This document shows, in pieces, positions 1 to 10,785 of a stretch of DNA of 64,000 nucleotides. The notes under the pieces are model-generated. The model was not told where the DNA came from. It saw only the letters and a list, made by a program, of their open reading frames with translations, and searched no databases. The stretch's first letter is position 1; each line of letters begins with the position of its first letter. Source of the stretch: Effrenium voratum. Its lineage: Eukaryota > Sar > Dinophyceae > Suessiales > Symbiodiniaceae. The stretch spans positions 368,985-432,984 of the forward strand of contig CAUJNA010003502.1 of assembly GCA_963377175.1 (NCBI GenBank), in the 5' to 3' direction. The position numbers were made by a program, and so were the translations under genes.

Positions 1-3000
1 TAAATTGGAGCGCGTTTTACATGGAACATGGGCAATGGACGCTGGGGAGTAGCTGGCACAGACCACTATCCAAGGAGGTCCAAACGAGCGTGGCCGGCAA
101 GACGCCTTAGGCCGCCTGACGTGGCCCGCCGAAAGATGCCTTGGGCAGTTCAGCTAAAGTTTCACCCCGGTAGATGTGAAGACTGAGCCACTGTCAATGT
201 CCTTTGTGTTGTTTCTTCCGCACCCTGGGATGGAATGCTCATAATAGCTGTCTTCATTGTCACCTGCGTGAGCGAGGCCGCTATGAGCAGGACACTCGAC
301 GTTTGACAGAGGCTCCCTCATCAAGCTTGCCTCAGTCACGGGCCAGCCTGTGTAAGACCGAGGCAACTTAGGCACCCCTTCACCTTCCCGCGCAGTGGTT
401 TGCATGGCTGCTGCAGAATGCCCCCCCAATTTTCCGGGCCAAAGAACTACAGGATTGGCTCCCCCAGTTTCCATTGAATTCAGCGCTGCCGGGCAGGCCA
501 CACACACATGCGAGGCAATAAGATTCCGGAAGCTGGCTGAAGACAAAGGCAGAAGGCCGCGAGTCCATGCATGAAATTACATTCTGATCAATGCCGCATC
601 AAGCGATCAGATGTTTGAACTTCTCAGAAGCGCTGTTCGTGTGGATTCACTGTGCTAGCCGGCCGGCCGGCTGGGATGACAGCCCAAGGTTCAGCCTGCA
701 GTGACGCTGGACCTGACTCTATGCCGACCTATGCGTCAAGTCAATAACATGCATGTGTCACAATAATGGGGACCCCGCCAAAAGAAAGCAAAGCAAACGA
801 CAACGAATGTTAATTATGTCTTTTGGTTGTCCTTTAAACCAAGGCAAAAAGGATACCCTCAAATATACACCCCATTCGGCAAAAAGTAGTCTTCTGTGAA
901 GGCGCCTCAGAGAGATTCTACACAGTTGCTCGACTTCATCATGCACCAGGAGATTAAGGTGTGCACATGGCTATCAACGCTTCTGAGATTGGCTGATTGA
1001 GTCACAGGGGGGTGGTTGAGGGAGACCAGCAGCAACAGGCAAATTGGCAATCCATCCCATGAGGCATATCCTGATCTGTCAGTTTCCACTGAGCTTCAGC
1101 GGCTCAAGCTGAGGAAATACGTGTTCACGTGTCAGTGTGTTTGTCCAGATTGAATTCGGACAGAGTGGTCGTCCCTTTGCCGCGGCATTGAGGATGTAAG
1201 CCCACGTCTTTCAACTGCAAGCCGCCCCGGCGCCCCCGAGAGCTCGCTCCCTCTCGGCGGCCGATCTTCCGCATGGCCGGGCCAAGGGTCCCTTGGCCCC
1301 GCGACTTTTTGCACCACTGCTCCTGGCCTGGGTTGCTCAATCGGGTCGCATGACGGACCAGTGAACCACAAAGGGTTTCTTTCGGGTGTTCCCCGAAAAA
1401 ACCCAACCAGGGTTTGTTACTCTTGGGCCCCCATTATGTCAGAGCAATCCGAGAGCCCAGTTTGAACAACCCCAGTTTGCAGCGGATGGATGCCCGATGC
1501 CGTACGCAGCCATAGCAACAGCCAAAGCATTGGTGGGGGCTGCTGCCAACACTGTTCAGCCTTTGGCTGGAATGCTTTGATCCAAAGTGTTGACTCAAAG
1601 TTTGCGCTGGGCCGAGGGGCCTGAACAACAGACAGCTCCATCGCTTGTTCATTTGCGGAATTCAGAGGTTTTACCTCAGTTGAACGGTCAATGCTCCTGA
1701 TGGAGCCAAATGCCATCTCGCGCCGCTTGGTCCGGCCAGAGCTTTGCTAGCCCGCTCGCGTCTCTCGGCAAACTGTTTTTTCCATGCAACCGAGTGTGGC
1801 AAACATGTTTCTTATCTTCGGTCACTGGGCCAAAGGACATGTGTCAAGTGGAGGAGGCCAGAGTCATTGGAAGGCCATTTTTGGTTAATTAAGGATGCGT
1901 AAAGAGTTGAATTTGTGTTTCCTTGGTGTCAGGGCCGCAAAAGAAAGGACGTCCATGCAACGGGCCACAAAAGATCCTCAGCGAAGAATGGTTTAAATCG
2001 GATCCACGAGTTCAACATCGGAGTGAGTTTGCCACACTGGACTTGCAAGTTGCTGGCTGGGGCTGCTTAGCCACTCCTTGCTTGCCTGGTCCGGTGTGAC
2101 GTATTTCGCCAGGCCTGCGTGCTGAACTCCACGTTTGTCATTTTCCCGCATAACGCACTCTTTGCGCAAGGGCCAGACCAATCTGATAAGATGCTTATGC
2201 AGCGAACATGTTTGTTATCAGGCTTCGGTATGGGCGTGCTCAGTGGGATATCAGATATGCTTGATCCTGGCCTCACATTGGCAGGCCCAAGTGATGGTCA
2301 CGAGCGGGATCCAGTTTAAACAAATAGATAAATAACATATGCGAATCAAGACACATTGCAGTGAACGGAACACGGTTCATGGCTCTCAGACACCACAGGC
2401 CGAGGCCGCACGTCCATTGCAGCTTTGGAATGACCCGCGGAGCGCGCGGAATTTTAATAACCAGGGTCCGATCCGAATTCACAGCGTGCCACAAAAGGAA
2501 TGAGGGTGAAGTATTGCCAGTATTGCTATGTTGTGAATGCTGTCATTGGTTGAAACACTTTTTGAGTGGTTCTTGCAGGAAACCCATTAAGCAAAAAAAA
2601 CTGTTTTGCTTGAGAGGGACCGACGTCGGCTTCTGAGCACGGCCTGTCCCGAGCCTCACGCGGGGTTCGCAAGGTGCTGGCACCCAGTTGCACTTTGCAT
2701 TTTCGATGCCAGGTGCTGGTCAGCTGCTAGTCTCTTGAAAGCCTCGTGTTGCGCAGTGACGGATCGGGCACTTGGAACATTTAAAAATTCAGCTCCCTAC
2801 ACATGCAGGACGAAATGGACAGAAAACATGGTCTTAGCCTGCGTGCGGTCAGTGCCAGGGTGAGGGAACGAACCTGGTATACGACATTGGGTTTTTTGAG
2901 CGACACTTAGGGACACACTCACAAATGCTCCATGTGCAACTGAGAGACCAATGAAAGGCAATTGTCGTGCTGCTCTCCATTGCGGTTTGGATTTGCTGGC

Positions 3001-4689
3001 AGGGTGGGTTTGAGCATGTTGGCCTCAGATTGATACGCCAAGGATGCTGCCTTGCCTGCTTGCATATGGATTCCTCTGAAAGTTTTTGTTAGCCTTGGAC
3101 AGAGCCTTTCCAAATTGTGCCCACCGTCACAGGCCTCTTGAGACAGAGCCGCAGCGGCTGGTGGCCGAGGATGTGATATGGGAAGGCCCAGGTACGAGCT
3201 TACCGAAGATCCAGGGAACTGGGAGGCAGACTTTGCCCAAATCCAAATTGAATCCGAGCCGTCGGTTATAGTTTGGGGTCGGGATCCATGCCTGGTTCAA
3301 CGTCGCTGGTTTGCAGTTGTGAAGCCTGGGGCAGTTTCTGCTGCCATGAGAAGATGCTGCTCAGCACTCGGTTGGGAAATCAGGTGATGCTAGCAGATTT
3401 ATCCTTGACGCCATTCGCATGGCATTATATTTGATCTTTGCAACCTGGCTGACTGCGCAGTATTGCGCACTGCTTGAAAGCCAATCTTGTTTGGGATCTT
3501 GTATAAGTGCTTCATAGCTTCGTGGAATGTAAGGTCTGCCCTTAGCACACCAGGAGAGCAGTGAGGTCAGAGCATGACGCCATCAACCTCACATGAATCG
3601 ATGAATTCCTTTAGGTGCTATAGGTCCTTGCCACTGCCACGGATGGCTCCGCATTCAAAAACCGGATCTTGGAGGCTGACTTCCTTCGTAGGAGCCCGAG
3701 AAGTTGACGCGCTTCTGGAGCCTCACCTTTCACTTGAACAGGTGCTGGTTGCGTTGCAGGTGGCCTGTCTTAGCGCTTAGTAGGAAACAAGGAAATGACC
3801 GCTCCATGAACCATCCAATTGTGGGTTCATGCAAAGAGATCCCTAGGGTTTCCACAACCATGATGATTCCCTGCTGAAATTCCGTCGGTTTTGCAAAGAT
3901 GACGCAATTCTGCCTATTCAAGATGGGAGATTCAGGGCCAAGGAAACAATCAGTGGGCTGCAAGCCGGAACTCAAACTGGTCTTCAGAAGAATGTGCATG
4001 GCTTGCCAAAATGGTTTGAGGGCCCATCAGGGATGTACGGGGAAACGCTAGTAACCCAATTTCGAGCCCGTTCTCTGGTTATGCTGAATAGCTTGGATTT
4101 CTCCGTGTGGAACTTGGCGATGCAGGTTGAATTGTTGGGGACCGGGTTTCACGGCGGCTCCCCTCACGTTGTTGTGGGACTGCAGGGCTTCATAGGAGTG
4201 GAACGTGCGGAAGGAAGGCATTCGCATGGGCATGTTGAGCTGGTTGGATTTCTTTCAGCATCGAGGAAATGCAGTGCTGACAACCTGAATGACTGCCCAA
4301 GTCTAGGAGACAACCGCTTATGTTCGCCAGAGATACTGTGGATGGACAGCATCCACTTCGCAGGGCTGTTGGCAGGCAGTTTATCTCAGTGTCAGGATTT
4401 GAATCGTCCCAACTGGTGCTGATCGGCGGTTTTTCTCCCAATGGTCAATCTTCAGTCGCCAGATTCCCCCAGTGAAACCTGCCAGGCTGTATGCTCTCCT
4501 GCATGGCTACCGTTTCCGCCGGCGCGGGGCTAAGGTCGAAGCTCGGCAAAACGTGCCCCAGAGAAAGCCGGCGAAAGGGCCTTGTCCTTTTGGAAGCAAA
4601 GGCTTTCTATTGGACCTACCAAGGTGGTCGACCAAAGGGCGGTCGACCTTTTGCCCCAGGACCAGTAACCCAGAGAAACAAGGCCTGCT
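1..4689. other. Left flank, no recognisable gene
   Basis: I find no coding exon here that I can assign to a family. Open frames are short, overlap on both strands and show no domain. The aldo-keto reductase gene begins further right (recognisable from about 8948), so this may be its upstream region or first intron, or ordinary intergenic DNA. A diverged copy of a dispersed repeat (see 7046-7135) seems to lie near 765-890, sharing a CCTTTAAACCAAGG core. Exons of a rapidly evolving gene could be missed. Confidence 0.5.
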
Positions 4690-4715
4690 CAACTAGTCTC
4701 AATTCCAGAACCAAT

Positions 4716-4890
4716 ACTAAATAAAATGGAAACTCAGACCCAGCAATACTGATACTCAATCAAATTGAATCCAGCAATACTCATAGTCAATCATATGGAA
4801 TACTAATTTAATGGAAACTCAACTCGGACTCAGACGCAGCAATGCCAAACCACTCGGACCCAGCAATAATTACTGAATCAAATGTAAAAG
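4716..4890. repeat. Degenerate minisatellite, first locus
   Basis: Short imperfect tandem units of the form GGAAACTCAGACCCAGCAAT followed by ACT(G)AATCAAAT recur at a period of about 30 nt. The same unit builds a much longer array at 43130-44110, almost 40 kb away, so the two loci belong to one repeat family. No coding potential is suggested. Confidence 0.75.
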
Positions 4891-5356
4891 CATGCTGGAC
4901 GCGCCGCATTCCCGGCCAACGCCCCGCCTTCCCAGCCCAGCTTCCGAGTCCCATTGGCAGGGAGAGAGGTATAGGCGCAGTTCAGTGGAGTCCCCTGAAG
5001 GATACATGGCCCGCCACTGGGCCTCCATGGGGTTACCATTGGCTTGGCGCAAGCCTCAGCTCTTGTGAGGCCAGACGTGAGCCACGGCGAGCTGGGGCGG
5101 ATGCTGTCGGACGGAATGGAGCCACCAAGGCAGGCCAACATGAAGATGTTTGCGAGGGTCGACCTGTGTAGAATCCTGAGGCACGGGCAACAGAAAGCAT
5201 CATGAATAAACCTTGCGAGGCTTTTGCACCAACGCGGCTGCAATCGGCTGCATCTCATCTCGAACGTTACAAATCTGAAATCCGGAATCCCCAAAGGAAG
5301 GAACTACATGATGGGCTTTCGCGCCATGAAGCCAAATTGAGGACACCCATCCATGC

Positions 5357-5397
5357 TACTACTAGTACTACTAGTACTACTAGTACTACTACTACTA

Positions 5398-5491
<94 letters not shown>
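5357..5491. repeat. (ACT)n trinucleotide microsatellite
   Basis: A nearly pure run of ACT/CTA/TAC triplets covers about 130 nt, beginning with interspersed ACTAGT units and one CCACTA variant. The apparent poly-threonine reading frame through it is a by-product of the repeat and is not a gene. Confidence 0.95.
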
Positions 5492-5493
<2 letters not shown>

Positions 5494-5639
5494 ATCAGTA
5501 TTTTCAGAGGGCATGCAACAAGGTGGGGTTGACATTTTTGCTGGAAAGCCCCAATGAATCAAATGAATAATAGTAATAACAACACTAAATACTAACAATA
5601 GTAACAACAATTACATATAGGTGTATACATAAAATCAAC

Positions 5640-6180
5640 GAAACCAATCAGGCCTACCAAATCAATCAAATCAGGCATTAATCAAATCAAGCAATTCACA
5701 TCAGTCAAACCAGATGGATCAAGTCAACCAAATCAGGCAAACCAACCAAGCCAATCAAAACAAGATACGATACGTTGACCCAATCAATCAACCAAGCCAT
5801 CAAGCAAATCAATCAATCAACGAAACAATGAATCAATGCACTTCCAGCAACAATCGAACCATATCATATGACATTAAATCACATGAAAACAAATCAACTC
5901 AAATAATCAACCAACCTGACCAACCAACTAACCAACCAGCCAACGAGCCAGCCAGCCAATCAATAAGTCAATCCAATCTAATCCAATGCAATCCAATCCA
6001 ATCAATCAAAGCAAAGCTCATCAAACAAACGTTCAATCAACACCTAGTTGTTGAGTGCCAGCTTTCCCCTTTTGGTTTGCTGACTGATTTGATTGGTTGA
6101 TTGACTGACTGATTGATTGATTGGTTGGTTGGTTGGTTGGTTAATCGGTCGGTCGATCTGTCGATCGATTGATTTGTTGA
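5640..6180. repeat. CAAT-rich array followed by inverted ATTG/TTGG array
   Basis: From about 5640 to 6040 the plus strand is built of CAATCAA, CCAACCAA and similar 4-nt-based units. From about 6074 to 6180 the complementary units appear (TTGATTGACTGACTGATTGA and repeated TTGG, then GGTCGGTCGATCGATTGATT). The two parts are therefore imperfect inverted repeats of simple sequence and could pair over about 100 nt. Confidence 0.8.
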
Positions 6181-6370
6181 TCTATGTTGTTTTGCTGTTT
6201 ATAGTTGATCGTATTGCTTGCGTGTTTGTTTGCGAGTTGTTTTGTTGTGTGTTGCTTGTCTTCGTGGGTTTTTTCGGTGAACGCCAGTGGCTCGCAAGGC
6301 GGGTGCAGTGGGCTATTGTTCGTTTGGTGCAGCAGGAGCTGGAAGACAGGAGGGCTGAGAAGAAAAATCG

Positions 6371-6410
6371 GGGGGGGGGGGAAGGGGGGAAGGGGGGGGG
6401 GGGGGGGGGG
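6371..6410 (+). repeat. Long G-run, possible G-quadruplex
   Basis: Three consecutive G-tracts of about 11, 6 and more than 20 bases are separated only by AA. This would form G-quadruplexes readily on the plus strand, and it is also a likely sequencing and assembly trouble spot, so its exact length is uncertain. The glycine-rich frames through it are artefacts. Confidence 0.9.
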
Positions 6411-6411
6411 C

Positions 6412-8947
6412 GAGGTCTTACTTCTCGGGTGCCTGGATGCCCTTCCCACTTTTGGTTGGAAGAGCGTGGTTGGCCATGGAGGTGAGGGGCTGTACTCCAA
6501 CCAAAGCAGCAGCTTCACATTCGCATAGGTTGTACAAACCCCGGTTTGATGCATAGAGGGGATCCTTCACGTCCCCCCGGTACTCAAGCAGGTTGATAAG
6601 TCTGGGCTGACATTACATGCTTGCACCAGCCAGCAATGGCACACGTACACTACGTCTTGCAACATGGCGTCTGGCGATCGAGTCGTGGGCTGGCGTCAAA
6701 GTTCATTGATCACATTCCGGGGGACCAATTGCGAGAACAAGTGCCAGATGGATGGCATGTCCTGTTCGGGGGAATGCAAAGCAAGGCCCATCCTCAGGTT
6801 TGGACACATCAGCGCTGCAAAGACGAACGCACACACAGTGTCCATGCCTACTCTTTTGCCAGCAAGTGGATGTCCTTGGGCCTTTTAAGAGGCTGGGGCC
6901 TTTCAAGAGGCTGGCGGTCTTCCAGTTCTTTTTCGAAAGTCAACTTTCATGTTTGGAAAGAGGGTGCAACGTTATGTTCTGCTTCGACGTGCCCGTTCAG
7001 TCAAGCCCGGGATCAAGTGCTGGAGCTTGAAGAACATCGGGGGTATGTGTCAAAATAGGGGTCCGCCCCCTTCCCAACAAAAACAACGGTTTCCTTTTGG
7101 TTTCCCTTCAAAGCAAGGTGAGAGGAGTACAGTGGAAAAAACACTAATTGAAATGCCTTGTTCTATTTGGCATTTTGTTCGTCAGGAGTTGCGACTTTGT
7201 GGCTTGGCTTGACAGCGACGCCTACATTGCTTCCTCTGAGCCTTTGGAGACGGCGCGGATCCGAATTCGCAGTTTTCGCTGAAGGGAGTGCATGGTAAAC
7301 GAGCTCAGCAAAGTTGCAGACAGCGCAAACGAGACTTGTAAGCAGCTGACCGAATAGCTATTTTGAGCGAGTTTGCGTTTTTGGTTTGAACGCAGCAAGG
7401 CTGTTTCGGCGTCGAAGGCAAGGGCAGCATTGCTTACGAATTCAAAGTGTTTTGTGGTTGGTCTGATGTGCCCGCCATGGTAAAAAGATGACCTCTTCCA
7501 GTAGTTTTTGGATGCAGACTGCAAGACCTCCTATAGTGACCTAGCGCCAGGTCTTGGAGCAGTATGGGCTGCTGAACAAGTCTGGCCCGAAGCTCAGAAG
7601 CCCAGGGTGAGGTGTGGCACATGGTCTTTTTCCGGTTCCTTTTCTTGAAGTTGGCATGGCTAAAAAACCGGTACCCAAAATGGAACCCTGGTAAGTGGAA
7701 ACATGGACCAAAAAGTGCGCAACCTCTGCTGTTTAATGTTGAGCCGCACCCAAGTCTCCTTCAAGGAAAATTGACAACTTTGGGCCATTGCGCACCCTGA
7801 CCTAGAGCCTCATGTTCTGCAATGTTCAAATCGGTAAGCTTCCAAAATGGCAGGAATGCTTCGCAGCTTCCTTTGGTGATTTTTGGAAACAAATTTGCCG
7901 CGGTACGGCAGGCAGTCAAACATGAAGGTCGCTGCTATCAAACATCGGAGGAGCCATCAACCATCATCCCGGCCATTTGCAGCCAGGTCTATGCAGCGTT
8001 TCGGATATCACCAAGCTGCAAGACTTGCCATGTGCTAGCCATGTTCGTCATGGTGGAAACTGCTGTGGGCCATCATCGGTTATCACTTCATGAGTTGTAA
8101 TCTTTGCCATGTCTAAAATCCCTGGAGGGTGACCATCCCTGCCCCAAAACCATAAGAGGACGGTTATGTTAAGTTATGTTTCTGTTTTTCCTCACCCTAT
8201 TCAGCACCTAGAGGTTTGCCACTGGAGCGCCAAGTCGAACTCGGCTCAACGGGCTCAAGTCAGAGGGGCGGTCATGCGGCGCTTGGATGTGCTGAGCAGC
8301 CAGGTCATGGCGTTCGGGGCCTCAGCGTTCGGTCAAAATTACCAGTAGTGCATGGTTCACATTAAATTTGGGATGGACATGGGGAGCTTGCGAAATGTCC
8401 CACAAGAAGCACAGAGACTCACATATTTCCCATGTGCTCTGGGGCAACTAAGCAAGATTGTTTGCGGCTCAAGTAGACATGTTTGACGTGTGCTTAGGGC
8501 TTGGGGTGGCTAGAAGCAGCAAGCATCTGGCCCAACGTGGCTCAGGTTGGTTGTCGGGACAGCTTGTGTGTGTGAAAGGGAACGCCCAAAGTGGCCTTCC
8601 TTTTGGTTTTGCTCTAAACCAATCGGACAAGGGTAGCAACTCAAGAAAGCACAGGCCGCTGGGTGCGGTGGCATATCTGGTGGTTTGGCGCAGTTGCAGG
8701 TTTGCGGCCTTGTCCGTGGAATTTTGGAGTGAGTGGAAGAAACTTCTGCCCAACCCTCCTGAAAAGAGCTGTCTTGAACCGAACCACGCTTCAATTCTGA
8801 AACTTTCACCTGGTGACTCGATCTCAATGGGCTCACCCGAATCTCAAATCCGTCACGTTCCCATGAAGCCTATGTGGCTGGATCCGGCGTCGTAACTTCG
8901 GCACAAGCAGAAGCGGTTCGGGCAAGCGAAGGGACCATCCCAATCAG
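6412..8947. other. Non-coding flank upstream of the first recognised reductase exon
   Basis: No exon could be assigned. The stretch 7046-7135 belongs to a dispersed repeat family (see that entry), and a related piece lies near 8575-8660. The region probably holds upstream introns or untranslated exons of the aldo-keto reductase gene. Confidence 0.45.
7046..7135 (+). repeat. Copy of a dispersed repeat (GTCAAAATAGGG...GGTTTCCCTT)
   Basis: The segment starts with GTGTCAAAATAGGGG and carries a GGTTTCCCTTCAAAGCAAGG core about 50 nt later. Similar starts and cores occur at 45110-45330 and 54485-54590, and the core alone near 820-835 and 8600-8620. The spacing and order are conserved while the intervening sequence is not. 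I do not recognise the family; it may be a short non-autonomous element. Confidence 0.5.
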
Positions 8948-9010
8948 AAGTCGGTGCGGATAAGGCGTGCCATGACCATGCCAGCTGTGGGCCTGGGATG
9001 CTGGAAGGCA
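8948..9010 (+). CDS. Aldo-keto reductase, exon with MPAVGLGCWK
   Basis: After an acceptor-like AATCAG the frame reads through MTMPAVGLGCWKA, which matches the N-terminal MPxVGLGxW strand of the aldo-keto reductase barrel. ATG codons at 8972 and 8978 could be starts if this is the first coding exon, but family members usually carry a few more residues before this point. A GA donor (GAGAAGG) may follow at 9011. The exon is supported mainly by its order and frame relative to the stronger exons downstream. Confidence 0.6.
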
Positions 9011-9408
9011 GAGAAGGGCGTCACAGAGGACGGGGAAAGGTCCTTAAAAGGGCGGCTGATTCTTAAATGTTGAAGAACCGCCATCGTTGAAACTGAGTCC
9101 CGAAAACCGTGGCGGCACTTTGAGGGGTTCTCAGATTGCCTTTGGGGGTGGGACCCTGAGGATAGTTTTGAGGATTTCACAGTCACGTTAACCCACCCAG
9201 TCAAGCAATGGATGCAGACGCCGTGTGCATATTCGCGCAAAAGGCACAAAACGATCGAAGGGTTGGCGAATCCAACAGCCGACGCAACTTGTTTTCTTCA
9301 GAATCCTCGGTTTGCTTCAGAATCCCATCTTAAGCAACCTCATGCCACAACAAATGGACCCGGGCTTGGTTGTCCAAACACCTTCCCGGCTTTCACCTGA
9401 AGCAACAG

Positions 9409-9432
9409 GAGGTCGTCTACAATGCCATTAAG
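9409..9432 (+). CDS. Aldo-keto reductase, micro-exon EVVYNAIK
   Basis: Bounded by CAACAG and a GC donor (GCGCCGGG), this short exon encodes EVVYNAIK. Joined to the next exon it reads [12 protein letters not shown], the classical helix 1/strand 2 segment of aldo-keto reductases. An alternative acceptor six bases upstream would add QQ. There may be a further undetected micro-exon between this one and 9010, since a few family residues are missing. Confidence 0.7.
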
Positions 9433-9689
9433 GCGCCGGGGATGCGAGGCTGCCGTAGAAGTCGTGTGCCTTTGACCCATTTGAACACACCTTTGGCCGA
9501 AGAATTCGGCCCCCACTTAAAAGTAGCACACTTGTCAAGAGGGGTCCCTGTTTGGTGGGAGTTGCCTTTATTCCTCCAGAACCCCTTTGTCAATGACTGG
9601 GGGATTTCACAACTGCAGTTGAGACCATTGTCGACAAATTCTCTTTGAAAGGACAACGAGTTTGTAGCAGCATGGGTCGACTCCGGCAG

Positions 9690-9726
9690 GTAGGCTACCG
9701 CCACATTGACAGTGCTGCTGACTATG
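9690..9726 (+). CDS. Aldo-keto reductase, exon [13 protein letters not shown]
   Basis: The exon follows CCGGCAG and ends in a split glycine codon with a GC donor (GCGCCTCG). It encodes [12 protein letters not shown], which carries two members of the catalytic tetrad: the Asp of HID and the Tyr of DYG. The intron to the next exon is 184 nt with GC-AG ends, typical of dinoflagellate non-canonical introns. Confidence 0.88.
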
Positions 9727-9910
9727 GCGCCTCGTTTGAACTTTTCGTTTGACATGCAGATGTATTTTTGGCTCGCTACCATTTACATGCTCGAATCGAA
9801 AACCGGCGACTTGGAATTCAAACAGTCCGTCCTGTTGGAAGAGAGAGGGGGTATGCAAGCCGCGCCACTCGCTGCTTCGAATCGCATATTATGTTCCACC
9901 CTTGCCCCAG

Positions 9911-10022
9911 GCAACGAGACGGAGGTGGGCGCCGGCATCCGGCGAGCCATCGCTGACGAGCTCTGCACCCGAAGTGACCTCTGGGTCACCTCGAAGCTTT
10001 GGAACACCTACCACCACCGAGA
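9911..10022 (+). CDS. Aldo-keto reductase, exon [13 protein letters not shown]...[11 protein letters not shown]
   Basis: The frame reads [17 protein letters not shown], then [19 protein letters not shown], an unmistakable aldo-keto reductase segment containing the catalytic Lys of SKLW. The best junction to the next exon (35084) splits the glutamate codon GA|G and uses a GC donor, restoring the family motif HHREHV. An alternative GT donor at 10030 would put the next exon out of frame. The 25-kb intron that follows contains the whole LTR retrotransposon. Confidence 0.9.
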
Positions 10023-10342
10023 GCCGCTCGTAAGAGCCTGGTGTGCGGGCGGATGGGCCCACGAGTCCCACGAAAAGGTGGCACTCCTTTGTTTCCATGG
10101 ATTTTGTTGAAGTAGCTTTTGTTTCTGGTTTTTGGCAAATGTTGGCGGGGATGTCTGCACTTTGTGTGGGCTTTCCTGTTTTGAACCAGAGTCCCTTACC
10201 CTGGTGCTGACACGGGTCCCCTCGACCCCTTAAACTGCCCTCTCTTTTCCTTGGCCTGAATCGTGACAGAACAGAATTGTGCAAACATGGCTTGTTGAGC
10301 AAGCAATGTTCACCAACGGTCAGTTGTGTTTGCCCGTGTTTC

Positions 10343-10347
10343 CAAAA
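10343..10347. repeat. Target-site duplication, left copy (CAAAA)
   Basis: CAAAA immediately precedes the TGTGATT start of the 5' LTR and is repeated directly after the 3' LTR at 34234-34238. A 5-bp duplication is the length normally left by Ty1/copia integrases and fixes the element boundaries. Confidence 0.92.
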
Positions 10348-10382
10348 TGTGATTGGCCATGATTCATTTCATCATCAGGGAT

Positions 10383-10396
10383 GTCGCGGTAGTGAC
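10383..10396 (+). promoter_or_regulatory. LTR copy of the GDTA hairpin
   Basis: GTCGC-GGTA-GTGAC forms a 5-bp stem (one G-T wobble) closed by C-G around a GGTA loop, the same architecture as the hairpins scattered through the element body. The 3' LTR copy is at 33886-33899, so one would lie near an end of the genomic RNA depending on where R begins. Confidence 0.6.
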
Positions 10397-10408
10397 TGAC
10401 CTGTGATG

Positions 10409-10419
10409 TTTGGCTCAAG
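10409..10419 (+). promoter_or_regulatory. Spliced-leader relic in the 5' LTR (TTTGGCTCAAG)
   Basis: TTTGGCTCAAG is identical to the last 11 nt of the 22-nt dinoflagellate spliced leader. The preceding bases ACCTGTGATG can be aligned with small gaps to the leader's 5' part. The sequence could be a fossil of a trans-spliced transcript that was reverse-transcribed, or a built-in imitation of the leader. If so, the start of R lies at or just before this site, leaving a U3 of only about 60 nt. Confidence 0.6.
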
Positions 10420-10731
10420 ATTTTGGGTTCCGTCGCGCCTCGAATGGGCGTCGCCGAACCCCTGCGTCGACCGACGGCATCTCGGGGGAGAAAGAGACCT
10501 CGGGCTGCCGCCAGGTTGGTAGGGACCAGTCGTGCGGCCTGTTGTCGATCAAGGTTGCGGGTTAACCCTTTTCTTGTTTGGTTTGTTTCCCTTTTGGTTG
10601 TTGTTCTCTGGTGTGTGGGAAACCCTGATCTTTGGGACCGGGGATTGGTTTGCTTTTGGGGAACCTTTCTTTTGTGGCTTGTTTACCCCAACTTACCCAT
10701 TGCCTGGGCACAGGCTCGTGCCCGAATCACA

Positions 10732-10743
10732 GGTTATCAGCCG
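10732..10743 (+). promoter_or_regulatory. Possible primer-binding site
   Basis: GGTTATCAGCCG directly abuts the 5' LTR. It resembles but does not equal the initiator-tRNA complement TGGTATCAGAGC common in copia elements. Another tRNA, or an internal tRNA fragment as in some copia elements, could prime instead. Position supports the call more than sequence does. Confidence 0.4.
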
Positions 10744-10758
10744 TAGGACTTTCCTACG
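10742..10758 (+). promoter_or_regulatory. Leader hairpin before the first gag ATG
   Basis: CGTAGGA and TCCTACG pair perfectly (7 bp) around a CTT loop, between the primer-binding region and the first ATG at 10786. The loop differs from the dispersed motif. Its position suits a dimerisation, packaging or translational element, but nothing further can be said. Confidence 0.5.
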
Positions 10759-10785
10759 CGCTTGAGACCATCAACTACAAGCTCT

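Larger units (their letters stand above)
10348..10731 (+). repeat. 5' LTR
   Basis: The 384-bp LTR begins TGTGATT and ends AATCACA. Relative to the 3' LTR it has G instead of A at 10355, an extra dinucleotide near 10361, an extra A at 10420 and T instead of C near 10506; otherwise the two are identical. It carries one copy of the element's hairpin motif (10383-10396) and a perfect match to the 3' end of the dinoflagellate spliced leader (10409-10419). No TATA box is evident, as expected in dinoflagellates. Confidence 0.95.

Noticed and set aside
5202..5570. Open frame with a long threonine run
   Set aside because: It is a translation of the (ACT)n microsatellite and has no conserved flanks.
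6117..6554. Gly-rich plus-strand and Pro-rich minus-strand frames
   Set aside because: They are translations of the G-run and the TTGG repeats.
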